NCBI GenBank assembly: GCA_020744225.1
Contig: JAGMWG010000004.1
Location: 2,108,001 to 2,172,000 of the forward strand
Direction: 5' to 3'
DNA: 64,000 bases
DNA from: Paraphoma chrysanthemicola
Lineage: Eukaryota > Ascomycota > Dothideomycetes > Pleosporales > Phaeosphaeriaceae
Shown here: in pieces, positions 33,134 through 43,099 of the stretch
How the letters are laid out: the number at the start of each line of letters is the position of its first letter
Position numbering within the stretch: the stretch's first letter is position 1
Position numbers and translations under genes: made by a program
The notes under the pieces: model-generated
Databases searched by the model: none
What the model saw: only the letters and a program-made list of their open reading frames with translations
Told to the model about the DNA's origin: nothing

Positions 33134-33775
33134 ATGGCCATCTCGACTCCTGGAACAAACAGATTTAGCAAGTTCTACGGTGGTCATTACTGCGATAGAC
33201 AATGGTATTGCTTGTGTAGAAAAATAAGGGCACGAGTCACAGCCAAGAGCGGACCAAATGCAGACCAATCGTGTATGTGTTTCAAGGAGCGCTGTCTCAT
33301 TTATCAATTTGAGCAAATCTGAGTACTGCCAGTCTACAAATGCGACCAAAACCCAAAGTGCAGGATCTGGCTCTGGGACGAGCACGAACCTGGAGTACGA
33401 CGGCTCCTGTCCACATCCCAGTCATGCGAGCCGCAGACACCATCCAGGTCCCGGGTTGATTCAAAGAGCACATTCAAAACCAGCGAAAATCACCCTACAT
33501 CTGATCAAGTGCTTCGTAGTGCCGCCCGACAGGCGAACCTAAGTTCCAGTCAAGAGTGCCGGTCTCCGCCTAGTTCTCCGAGTCCGGAAGACGAAGATGA
33601 GCTTGCTGCGAGAGTGATCAGTCTGCTTGAAAGTTACAAGATTAGGCTCAATTCTAGGCAAGAGCGCAAACTTCGTGTATTGATCGACGACTACATGGAT
33701 GGCACAGGCGAAACTCGATGGGTTCAAACTAAGCAAGGGAACGATGCAGCTGATCATGAGTATAACATTGACTAG
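33134..33775 (+). CDS. GRF-type zinc-finger protein
   Basis: Two exons (33134-33272 and 33333-33775; 60 bp intron with GTATGT donor and GCCAG acceptor, phase 1) give 193 aa. Splicing completes a GRF zinc finger: C-L-C at about residues 27-29, then ARVTAKSGPNADQSFYKC and DQNPKCRIWLWDEHE, which fits CxC...GPN...FYxC...C...W. Without splicing the finger is cut. GRF fingers bind single-stranded nucleic acid and occur in APE2, NEIL3, TOP3A and many small fungal proteins. The rest is a Ser/Pro-rich linker and a helical C-terminus (LAARVISLLESYKIRL). It sits between the dsRBD-like gene and the zinc-cluster regulator. Confidence 0.7.
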
Positions 33776-34339
33776 TTATGATCCGTCCATCGCCAAAGGT
33801 GGTGAGGAATCAGGGCAGCTTTAGAAATAACGACGAGCACATTTCCTTTACTGCGATGTTTCATTCAATCTTAGGTACACAGTGGCAAGTTTTGACTTTG
33901 TATTCCTTGTGCTGGTGCCGCACGCATGCAAGATAAGATTAACTTACCACTGTATCTAAGTGCCCTTGCCTAGTATTTTAGTTTTTACACGAGCATATTT
34001 GAGGTTCTAGATCTTTCTCGTCGTTCAAAACCGTTACAAATCTATACGCTACTATAAATGTTACAGGAAGTCTCTAAGACTCTATGCTACTGACTTTCTT
34101 CTCTTTATACATATAGTTGGACATAGTAGGAGTTCTATCAAAGATACTATAGCTTAACTGAGAATTATTTCAAATCCTTCAGCTAGAGGACGATGTTCTG
34201 TCCTTCTGAGAATCTGAACTCTTGGACGCTTGCGCTTGCCTTTGAAGGCTACATTGCAAAGCATGTGCCATCTAGAATCCAGATCTGGTGAGTTAGAAGT
34301 ATGAATACTAGAAGTAGTGTATTGTTACTACTGCCTCAC
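33776..34339. other. Intergenic stretch with dispersed repeat copy A
   Basis: AT-rich DNA between a plus-strand and a minus-strand gene tail. About 34036-34242 is the repeat listed separately; the rest shows nothing recognisable. Confidence 0.4.
34036..34242 (+). repeat. Dispersed repeat, copy A (~207 bp)
   Basis: Aligns along its length with 39774-39983 in the same orientation, at roughly 70-75 percent identity by eye. Shared blocks include CTACTATAARTGTTACAGGA, ACTATAGYTTAACTRAGAAT and AGCTAGAGGACGATRTTCTG. Many differences are C/T or G/A. No terminal inverted repeat or coding capacity is seen, so the element class is unknown. Confidence 0.7.
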
Positions 34340-36010
34340 TTACACTCTTAGTGAGTGCAACCCACGAGCGGCTAATTGAGCAGTGATCTTCTTACACCGC
34401 AAGATTTGAACGCTATATCTATCTCGATCGCTTCTGAACACTTGAAAAGCTGTAAAAAGGGTAAAGAAGCTGGAACCTGGGCCATATAGCTTCATCTCTG
34501 GTTGCAATAGGTAGGTAATGCTGTCGCAAATTCGCCCTGCCAAAGTAGCGACTGATATCTCTGTAACGGAATCAGAGGGAGGGGATGAAGATCGCCGCGG
34601 ATTGCCCCCCTCTCGAGCAGTGAGTGCAGTCTCAAGCACACTCAGGTGTGATTTAACAACAATCATAAAAGCCCAGTAATGCGTCAGGCTGTTTGCAGCC
34701 ATAAGGTTTGGGAACCAGAGATCCTTCGCATCTGGAGACGTCGAAGTGTTATGATTAGGCCTCCACCACCATAGTGGTGCTTGCGACCATTGAGATGACT
34801 CCCACTCTTGAAGGTTCTCAATAATGTCTCGAAAATCTTGCCGAAGTTTTTCGATCGCTGCGTAATTAGCTCTTTCTAGAGACCCATTTATGCTATCGAA
34901 TTTTTCTAACAAGCCTGGGATTTTGCTGGCTCGGTTGAGGAGCTGCTGCATCATCGATATAGTTTTTCCGTCAAACGGCTTAGTTGTCCAGTCTTCATGT
35001 GCAAGAAATGTCGTCTGTCGATTGTAGATGGAACTAATCAGCTGGAAGGATACCACATGAGTGATTAGCGAGGCAGGGTGAGACGAAAGTCAATGACCTA
35101 CCAGTAATGGTCTGAAGCCAACAAACAAGATACGTAGAATGCCACTACTAAATGAGTCCGGTCCCAGACTCTTCACCCAGTTTCCAACTCCTTTTACATG
35201 TGTTGCCCAGCCAGAACCTAAATCTGGAATCATGATCTTTGCAAGCCATCGTCAACTGTATACACAACAACGAGATGTAAGAGAGAACTTACGTCGCTTA
35301 CTGCTAGACACATGATCGCCACACAGTGTTGTATTTGGAAGACACCTTGAGCTTCTTCAAGCGCTTCACTCATCAGGCCAAGCGACTTGCAGTACATCTC
35401 AAGTGGATGCGAGGCGCGTGACTTTCTTGTTGGGCAGAACCACCGGAGAGATGTTGCCAAGGTTTTGATTGCAAAGAAGAGAAAAGTGTTATTTTCTTCA
35501 GTCGTCGCCAGATATGGAAGCGCTTCAACCCACGCTCCACATATCTGGTTGTGAAATGGATTGAACTCTGCAGAGTCACAACTGCTAAGAGGCGCAAAAT
35601 GTTGCACAATGTAGTCGACATCGGCATCAAGTTCGTGATAATTCGTTGCTGTTGGCAGAGCACCGACTTCGAGACGCGATGCCAAGTGAAAGCCTCGGAT
35701 GAGCTGAGCGTTGTTTTCGGAATCAACAAGCTTTTTCTGTGAGTAGACGGACACGGTCTTTCTCCGGTCTTCTATTTCTGCCCGCTTCCTTGTTCCAATA
35801 TATGACGTCACGAAAAGAAACTCCTGTCGGTAGCCAGTACAGGCTATCGTTCGCAGAGTACATTGAGAGCATGCTGGCGATTTGCCGTCACACTGCAACA
35901 GAAGATGAGGTTAGCACGCTGTGCTATTTGCTAGTGAATTTTGAGGAATTGCTTACTGCTAACTTTCGGGACCTACACTCTTGACACACGTTTTTCCGTT
36001 TCGCTCTCAT
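34340..36010 (-). CDS. Zn2Cys6 (zinc cluster) transcription factor
   Basis: Four exons (36010-35957, 35892-35293, 35236-35102, 35041-34340; introns 64, 56 and 60 bp, all phase 0) give 496 aa. The first intron interrupts the zinc cluster: exon 1 ends CQECRSRKLA and exon 2 begins CDGKSPACSQCTLRTIAC, together C-x2-C-x6-C-x6-C-x2-C-x6-C at about residues 9-35. The middle and C-terminal part (WATHVKGVGNWVKSLGPDSF, ILFVGFRPLL, FLAHEDWTTKPF) is the fungal-specific regulatory domain seen in many pathway or secondary-metabolite regulators. The target genes are not evident. A dead partial copy lies at 39519-39706. The acceptor of intron 2 (GCAAAG) is weaker than the others. Confidence 0.85.
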
Positions 36011-37717
36011 GATTCGTTTGTTACTCTACGCTTGCCAGAGCAGGGCCGTTCAGATGCAACTAAACGCTTTGAATAGTAGGAAGAGAACCAAAATCATTGC
36101 GTGTCCAAGGAAACCCTCAAAAGGGGCTAACGACTTAATGGAGTGTTGGTTCGCCAAGACCCTACAGCTGGTTCCAGCAGGGACGGCGGGGCTGATTACT
36201 AAACGATAACGCCAACAGAGATCGTCGTAGCCCTCCCGAGAGCAGCTGAAGTCCAAACCTAATATTGCCTAGCAGATAGCCTTGGCGAATACTCCTGCCC
36301 GAACAGGACTAGCGAGCTGCTCTGTTGGTAGATAAGGTAGGCAATGTAGGTCTAGAATTGAAGAGGCAGCTAAAGAACACAACACTGCAGACGAATTGCA
36401 TAATCAGCCATGCTGCCGCCACACGAGCAGGTGTCCCCAATACAAAAGTTCCTAGGGCACCATCAGCGCGCGATCACTGAGCATCTTTAATGGATTTTTC
36501 CGAAGATGTAAACCTGCCGCTTGTCTTATACACACCAGTCATAGCAATTGTGTTTGGTGACTACACTTGCTGCGCAGCATGTGCATTGCTGTGACAATCG
36601 AAATTAGCCGACATTGCTTTACCAGCCACCACTGGGTCCACCTATATTACCTACGTCTGGTATCATAATAGTTGTGCGAACCTAACTTACTGCTAACTGT
36701 TCTAGGGCCGCATTTTCGCCAAGGCCTTATGATCGTCTATTGTTTGATTCAAGGAAGAATAATACACATAATTCAGGGAGACAGGGACTAGTATCGACCA
36801 GACGAGCTAGTCATAAATCCAGAATCAATGAAATGCTCACATATCGGAAGGTGAAACAGTGAGATGATTTCAGGAATGGCCCAACAATGTCGCTGTCAAT
36901 GTCCAACCTTTATGTCTAGATAGCGTTGCAGTCCTACAACAGCACATGCTTTGATGTCGAAAGCTAGCCTGGACTTTGAGACTATTATTATCGCCCATAT
37001 GTTTTACCCATGTAAGACTATCATCAAGATGTAACCTGTGAAACGAGTCGCGCGACAGTTGCGTATAGAAAGGTATATCAGCTAGTTGAGATTCCTTCCC
37101 AATCACCGTGTTTTGTCCGGTGACGTACACCCCTTCCCTGTTACTAACTTCTACAAGGTGCGTCAAATAAGCTTAGCAGTTTTTTGTCTCCTCTAGCCTG
37201 CGCAACAAGAAATGTCTAAACCAGAAACTAGACGAAACGGAAGAAATCACATAAGCGCATTTGAAAGTTCTAGCGGTGTAGAAGTCGCATAACACGGTTG
37301 GAAAAAAGGCTGCGGTTACGATAGTCCAATGAGGTTGGTTTAAGATTGAGTAGATGTAGCTGTTACCTCCTGTGACGTCACACCAGAAGCCGATCCTTCA
37401 TCAAGTGAAATTTGCAGTGGCAATACACGTTGCCTTTATTGGATCAGTCGTCTATCCAAGCCTTTTTCCTTGCTGTTAGGGCGACCAAGTCTACAACGCT
37501 ACTTTAGGGCAACCGCAATAATCTTATTCTAGTGGCCGCGTTTGAACATCAATCGTGATCCGAGGATCATTTACAACAGGGATGCTCACGGTAAAAGAAG
37601 ATAGCCGTACTGTAATTGTCTTATTACATTGTTTGAATATTTGTGCATGCGTTAGGTACTCAGTACACATACCAAATCAGTACGTTTAGGTTCGACGTGT
37701 GATAGACTAAGTGTAAT
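36011..37717. other. Gene-poor stretch, 1.7 kb
   Basis: Upstream region of the zinc-cluster gene plus AT-rich DNA. The longest frame (minus, 37166-36870, 98 aa) has no motif. No exon chain or repeat is recognised. Confidence 0.45.
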
Positions 37718-38725
37718 CTAAGCATCTTCTGTCAAACCCAACAACTTGAACGAATCTTTCCAGAGCAGAGCTTCTCTCGCGGCATCATAAGCATGACCTG
37801 CAAACCCTTCGCCAAGGATATCGTGATCGTCTTTTCCGCGGGCTGTTCTTCCGCAATCAGCAAGATATTCACCACCCTTACCCTCCCATTCCCGACCAAC
37901 TGCAGCCCAAACTGTCGTTGCAGCACCTTGCTCTGGCGATTTCATGATTTTGGCCTTGCTGTCGTCCTTCCCCATCTCTGCAAGCAGAGCAGGGTCTAAA
38001 TGCTGCATAAGCCCCGTGAAAATACCGCCAGGATGAAGGCTGAGAGCGTGAAGCCCTCGTGATCCGTAACGTCGCTCAATCTCGTTTGCCATGTAGATAT
38101 TAGCAGTCTTTGACTGCCCGTATGCGACCCATTCGTTATATGGGATATGCTCGAAATTGTAGTCACTCGAATCGTTGATCGAGGCCACATGGTGGGCAGA
38201 GGAAGAGAGATTGATTACGCGAGAAGCGAATTCAGGGCTGGCGCTGGCGAGCATGGCTGGCTTCAAGAGTTGGAAAAGCAGGAAGTGGGCCAGATGGTTC
38301 ACCGCGAACTGCATTTCGAATCCATCTTTCGTCTTCTCCAGTTTGGGCAAAGCCATGATACCAGCATTGTTGATAAGGATGTTGACTTGGTTGTTCGACT
38401 TCTCTAGGATGGTTTTCGCGGCGGCACGCACACTTTCCAAGGAAGTATTGTCCATCTGAACGAGTTCAATGCGACCTGGCTCAAGGATCCCGTCCAGAGC
38501 AGTCTTGGCTTTGCTCAGGTCCCGTGCCGTCAACAGCAGCTTTGCTCCAGTCAGAGACAGGGCGCGAGCCGTCTCAATCCCTATTCCAGACGAAGTGCCG
38601 GTGATGACCACAACTTTCCCAGCCAACTTGCCCTGCACTCCTTCGTCGTTGATAATTTGGATGGCTGTTGGACGAGCGTCCCCGGGGCCGTTCGGGTTCA
38701 CGTGAGCTTCTGCGTATCGAGACAT
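37718..38725 (-). CDS. Short-chain dehydrogenase/reductase (WWOX/retinol dehydrogenase-like)
   Basis: Single-exon 335-aa NAD(P)H-dependent oxidoreductase. Cofactor motif TGTSSGIG (about residues 43-50), NNAG at about 119, catalytic Ser in INLSSSAH, and Tyr/Lys in YGQSK. The PGGIFTGL segment after the active site is also typical. Length and motif spacing match the extended SDRs related to WW-domain oxidoreductases and retinol dehydrogenases, which in fungi often act on ketones or secondary metabolites; the substrate is unknown. It stands alone in a gene-poor stretch between the zinc-cluster gene and its dead copy. Confidence 0.92.
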   Translation of the reverse strand: MSRYAEAHVNPNGPGDARPTAIQIINDEGVQGKLAGKVVVITGTSSGIGIETARALSLTGAKLLLTARDLSKAKTALDGILEPGRIELVQMDNTSLESVRAAAKTILEKSNNQVNILINNAGIMALPKLEKTKDGFEMQFAVNHLAHFLLFQLLKPAMLASASPEFASRVINLSSSAHHVASINDSSDYNFEHIPYNEWVAYGQSKTANIYMANEIERRYGSRGLHALSLHPGGIFTGLMQHLDPALLAEMGKDDSKAKIMKSPEQGAATTVWAAVGREWEGKGGEYLADCGRTARGKDDHDILGEGFAGHAYDAAREALLWKDSFKLLGLTEDA

Positions 38726-39518
38726 CGTAACTGAGTAATGTGTTGGAAGAAGTGATTATGATGAGGTTTTCTGATTTTCCCTTTGAGAGCAGAGTTGAAC
38801 GTCTATCTTTGTGATCGTGGCTTTGAGCCTTATAACTACCCAGAGCTTTCATCTCATTTACTAGTATTCGGACTGAACGATGTCCGCGGCGGAATGCGGT
38901 GTAGTGCCGCAACGGACGAAGTGGGTATGTTGACAAGATTTACTACGTATCACAGTTCAAAGCAATCGAACTTGAAGCTAGACCGGGCCGATTTCTACGG
39001 ATGAACAAATCTACCGCTGGCCTAATGTCTTTAAGGTATTTGGGTTCGCCAAGCAAATTTTAATGCGATAAGGCTACCTAAACATTGGCAACAACAGAAG
39101 CCTGTCTTTGCAGTCCAAAGGCGGTGATCCGTGGTTGGGAGATTACAAATCATTTCAGCCACGGTTCTAGTCGGCTTCAGCCTACCCTTGATGTCATACG
39201 ACGTGGTCAGGTCCGAGGAACCCCGACAGTGATCAGTTCACAAAGCAGTTGCTGATTTGTTCCCTTTATGGTAACTATATTCGCCAAGACAACGCTATCG
39301 AGTCGTATGATTGATGGATGGATTGATTTTTGATTCGGTCATATTACGGCGCGGCCACTAGTTGCCCCGCTCCGCACACTTCGATGCCTTACTAGTCGGC
39401 TCCATAATCCCTCAGTCCCACGATGGCCTAGAGCCTTGGCGAAATAACGTCCCTTGAAATAGTTAGGCTTCGCTTTTATTCAATGCATCGACTTCAGACT
39501 TGCGCATGCCATCGAAGG
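38726..39518. other. Gene-free stretch
   Basis: Upstream region of the SDR gene, then AT-rich DNA. Nothing recognisable until the zinc-cluster relic begins at 39519. Confidence 0.4.
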
Positions 39519-39706
39519 ATGAGAGTAGACTGAACGAGGGAATGTGTGTCAAATTTGCAGTTCTCGGAAGCTCGCTACGAGCTCCTGCCGTGCCGTCCTA
39601 GTCTGCAGATCGACTTGCTGACCGCTTCTTCAAGTGCGATGGGAAACAGCCAGCATGTTCACAATGCATGCTCCGACGGATCGCTCGTAGTGTCTATCGG
39701 CAAGTA
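39519..39706 (+). pseudogene. Relic of a Zn2Cys6 transcription factor (N-terminus only)
   Basis: Aligns to the first two exons of the gene at 34340-36010. The start ATGAGAG, then TGTGTCAAATTTGCAGTTCT (translating C-Q-I-C-S-S-R-K-L-A), a degraded intron whose donor GT has become AC, and TGCGATGGGAAACAGCC..., which encodes CDGKQPACSQCMLRRIA. The last Cys of the cluster is now Arg, and the similarity stops at about YRQ. No downstream coding part is found; the dispersed repeat copy B begins about 70 bp later. It is a dead, truncated paralog. Confidence 0.75.
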
Positions 39707-39773
39707 ATCGTTTTCTTGCCTCATGCCCCTATCGGAATCGAGAATTAGGCACAGATGAAAGATGAAGCAAAGA

Positions 39774-39983
39774 AAAACAACTCTATGGGCTACTATAAGT
39801 GTTACAGGAAGTTTCTAAAGACTTCATGTTATAAACCTGCTTCTCTATTGACATGGAGCTATACGCAGTATGAATTCCGTTAAAGACACTATAGTTTAAC
39901 TAAGAATTTTTTGAAATTCTGTAGCTAGAGGACGATATTCTGCTTGGTAAGAAACTGAACTCTAGGATGCTTGCTCTTGCTTC
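39774..39983 (+). repeat. Dispersed repeat, copy B (~210 bp)
   Basis: Second copy of the repeat at 34036-34242, same orientation, 5.7 kb away. It starts shortly after the zinc-cluster relic and may mark where that paralog was cut. No coding frame. Confidence 0.7.
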
Positions 39984-40959
39984 TTCTAACGAATGACTCC
40001 AGAAAGACAAACAATTACTGGGAGGGACATAAGATCAGCCTAGTCATTTGCCTATGACATAAAGCTTGTCGTACAAGAACTAGACTGCCATGTCAGACGC
40101 ACCGGAGGGGAAGCACTATTGACATAGTCGACACACTGTGCTCGCACCTTCGAGAAGAAGCTCAAAGCCTGTCGCTGAATTCTTGCTTATGGCCAACTGG
40201 TTCGCCTTTTCACCACATAAGCCCATATCATGTATAAATAGTACGAAGGTGGAGCTATGTGCATGAATTACACGGCATACACGAGGCGCTTGAATGCGCT
40301 CATGTGGCGCAGCGGCCCGTAGCGATACAATAAGCGTCCGCCATATGTTCGAGAGAATATGGAGATGCGGGTTTTTGTCGCGATGGAGAATGAACATTTT
40401 TGAGGGCGCGTGTCAGACATTGGGTCGCATTCAGGCACTGCCTTTTAAAGCGAGATCGGCGTTGCACACAGCACGTCCAGCGTATACCATATACCGCCTC
40501 CAAAACGTCTTCTCACCTCACAACACCCTGCAGATCAATGGCACCTGCTTAAGCGACACTATGTTTCAATCAGGGTCCACTGCGCAGGTACGAACACGAA
40601 ATATCCGGAAACAGCGCTCTATGCGCGGTCAGACAGTGGGCAGCTGCACATCCTGTGATGTGATGAGCTCCTGGGACTTTGGCGCTGTGATTCGCCGGCT
40701 TCCGCTGGCGCAGTCATCGTACGCCCAATGAGGTCTCAGAGACGATCATGCGGGCATCATGCGTCGTGAAAGAGGGCATGTTTGAGGTAATCACGCCCCT
40801 GGGGTCGTGAGGGAGGGAAGGAAGAAGCCAGGGTACGAGGAGTCGCACTTTTGTACTTGTAGTGAAGACTCCCTCGTGTCTGGGAACGATCAATACTGCG
40901 CGCACTTGCCCACAAACCTTCCATACGATCAAATCAAAAAGAATTCACGAAATCTCAAA
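39984..40959. other. Gene-free stretch
   Basis: A 145-codon plus frame (40294-40731) is the longest, with no motif or signal peptide and a better explanation as chance. The last ~100 bp are the upstream region of the secreted gene at 40960. Confidence 0.4.
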
Positions 40960-41398
40960 ATGAAGATCGCCAGCTTCCTGGTTGTTGTACTCCTCCAAAT
41001 CGTCGCAGCTAATCCCATCCGCTCGCGCACCGCAGCGAAGTGTGGCGCTCCGGCCGACAATGTTTGCGCCCAATTTGTATATGCCAACGGCACCGTTTCG
41101 CAAGACATTGTGATCACCGACGGCGGATGCACGGAGGTCAGAGATCCGAGTGGTATCAGTGGTATCAGGGTGTATGACTGCTGGTGCAACTTATGGAAGT
41201 GAGTGACGCATTCGGCGACAGCCTATGGTGAAGCGATGAATGTAGACGACTGATTTCTGCAGCGCACAATCGACAGCAGGCTGCAACAACGGGAACGATG
41301 AGACGGTTGATCAGATTCCTCAGTGCACGGGCCTTGTGGACCGGAAGCAGAAGGGCTGGAAGTGGGATCCAACCCACGTGAGCTGTTGGAAGCCCTGA
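40960..41398 (+). CDS. Small secreted Cys-rich protein (CRFY-family relative)
   Basis: Two exons (40960-41198 and 41263-41398; 64 bp intron, GTGAGT donor, TGCAG acceptor, phase 2) give 124 aa. MKIASFLVVVLLQIVAANP is a strong signal peptide; the start has a good A-rich context. The mature part carries eight Cys, ending exon 1 with VYDCWCNLW and the protein with THVSCWKP. The order Cys-pair, aromatic residue, phase-2 intron, and terminal C-W is the same as in the CRFY genes at 41678 and 19150, though residues differ more. It is a tandem neighbour of the 41678 gene (280 bp between). The role is unknown; an extracellular effector-like or antimicrobial function is possible but not shown. Confidence 0.75.
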
Positions 41399-41677
41399 TA
41401 ATAAACAGGATGCTGCGATGGCAGAGCCTACACCGGCCGGCTCGGTGAAAGTGAGGTGAGAGGAGCTGAAGCTCAACAATATTGCGGTGCGGGTCGCTCC
41501 TTCTACCTTCTCGTAGCTCCAAAGGGTCTCATCTTCACCACTGCAAAGCAAAATATTCTCCCTCTCCACCCCGAGACCTTACTCTTTCCCTCCATCTCTT
41601 CGCCTCATACTGTTGCGAAGCCCTTCAGCCCATATTATCAAGACAACTCTCAGACTTTGATTTCACAAGCAGCCAAG

Positions 41678-42510
41678 ATGCGTCTGTTGCTTCTCGCCAT
41701 TACCGCGCTCGTTGCTGTCGCTTTCGGAGCTCCTGCGCCGTCCGAAGAGGTCGCTCACACCGTTGCTGGCAGTGTTGTGACGAACAAAGGCGTCCTCTAC
41801 GAGATGCAAGATCTCGGCCAGGAGATCCGCGCCTTCGCTGGCAAGGTCGACGACGGCTACTATCCGCACCCAGCCACCTACAAGATCAACGAGGGCTTCA
41901 AGTGTCGCTTCTACCTGTAAGTGTGCTTGGTGGAAGCTATATGGCTTCAGTGATACATTGACTTTTCAATTGACCTGACGATCCGACAGCGACTCTACAC
42001 GCGGTGTAGGAACACTTATTGGCGAGTTCACCGGCTCCGGCGACTTCGGCAACAACTGGGTGGCTTTCTACGCCTGCTGGCACACGACCGCAGTCGTGAT
42101 CCAGCGCGAGCCGGAGCCGGCTGGTAGCGAAGTGATCCCATGTGGCTACACACTCACCGCCAACGGTGGCAACCCATCTCTCTCCGAAACTGGCAAGAAT
42201 CCTACTCGGCTGCGGTACTTCGCGATCAACGGCGTACCGTACGTGCCAGTACGCTACCACGTCAAGCAGAACTGCGGTTGTCGTTTCTATAGGTGAGTGA
42301 ACCCTGTATGGATGTAGTCCATTTTTCTGCGACAATCGTGGTCGACGAAAAGCCGCGAAGCCATCCAGCCTCTAGCATGAGCACAAACTAATTCGTACTA
42401 GCAACACCGGACGAGGCGGTGCCGAGCTCATCAAAGAGGTGGTTGGCGTAGCGGATGGAGACTTTGGAGGCAAGACAGCCTTGCAGTATGAGTGCTGGAT
42501 CGGACAGTAG
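41678..42510 (+). CDS. Secreted Cys-rich protein with two CRFY repeats
   Basis: Three exons (41678-41916, 41990-42292, 42402-42510; introns 73 and 109 bp, both phase 2) encode 216 aa. Signal peptide MRLLLLAITALVAVAFGAPA. Each repeat reads ...(C-x)C-R-F-Y, intron, then a Gly-rich stretch ending in C-W: repeat 1 FKCRFYL | DSTRGVGTLIGEF...FYACW; repeat 2 NCGCRFYR | NTGRGGAELIKEV...YECWIGQ. The introns sit at the same residue and phase in both repeats, so the protein looks like a duplication of exon-bounded units. Repeat 2 is also close to the single repeat of the gene at 19150. No known family is recognised. Confidence 0.8.
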
Positions 42511-43099
42511 GATGCAGTACGCTGCAATAGTAGGAGCTATTATGGTGAACGGGACGGGTCGCAATTTGTGGCGGAGGTTAGATGGCTTTGATGCGAAGAG
42601 GTGTGGGTGGCAAGAGATAGTAGAGTGATAGGAACTGCGAATTCCACAAACTCCATCTGCCGAATGACTCCCCTGCTCGGGAAATGTATTACTCAACTGC
42701 ATGTGCAGCGATCCTCGTGAAGTCGAGGCTTCATACCGACACGCTCGTGAATTTCATGCAAAGTGCGTCATATTGAGAAGCCCGTTGGTGTTTCGAGGGC
42801 TTGCAGCATTCGTTATCATGGCGATATTATCATTAAGTGGTACTTTGAAGATAGACGGGACTCGATATGCCAAAGGAGTAGCAGTAGTGGAGGTGGAGCC
42901 GCTGGTAATGCTAGCTTCATCTTGTTCTTATCGATAAGCTCCACCAAAAATTTGGACCGTCGTAGCATCGACCGACCACCTGCAACAATTTACTCAAACA
43001 CACCTCACCACATCCACATACTGAGCATCCCCAGCGCCGAACCAGAAAACTGTCACCAGACTACGATACCAGAGTTAAAATATACGCAGCGCCACAACA
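42511..43099. other. Intergenic stretch with IMP4 promoter
   Basis: 3' region of the secreted gene and 5' region of IMP4. An unsupported 155-codon frame overlaps the IMP4 start in another frame and is a shadow. Confidence 0.4.

Noticed and set aside
34036..34242. Repeat as conserved 3' UTR of the zinc-cluster gene family
   Set aside because: Orientation relative to the regulator is opposite at the two sites, so it is not collinear with the gene.
36870..37166. 98-codon minus frame in gene-poor DNA
   Set aside because: No homology pattern and no splice partners.
40294..40731. 145-codon plus frame
   Set aside because: No motif or signal peptide, and competing frames on the other strand.
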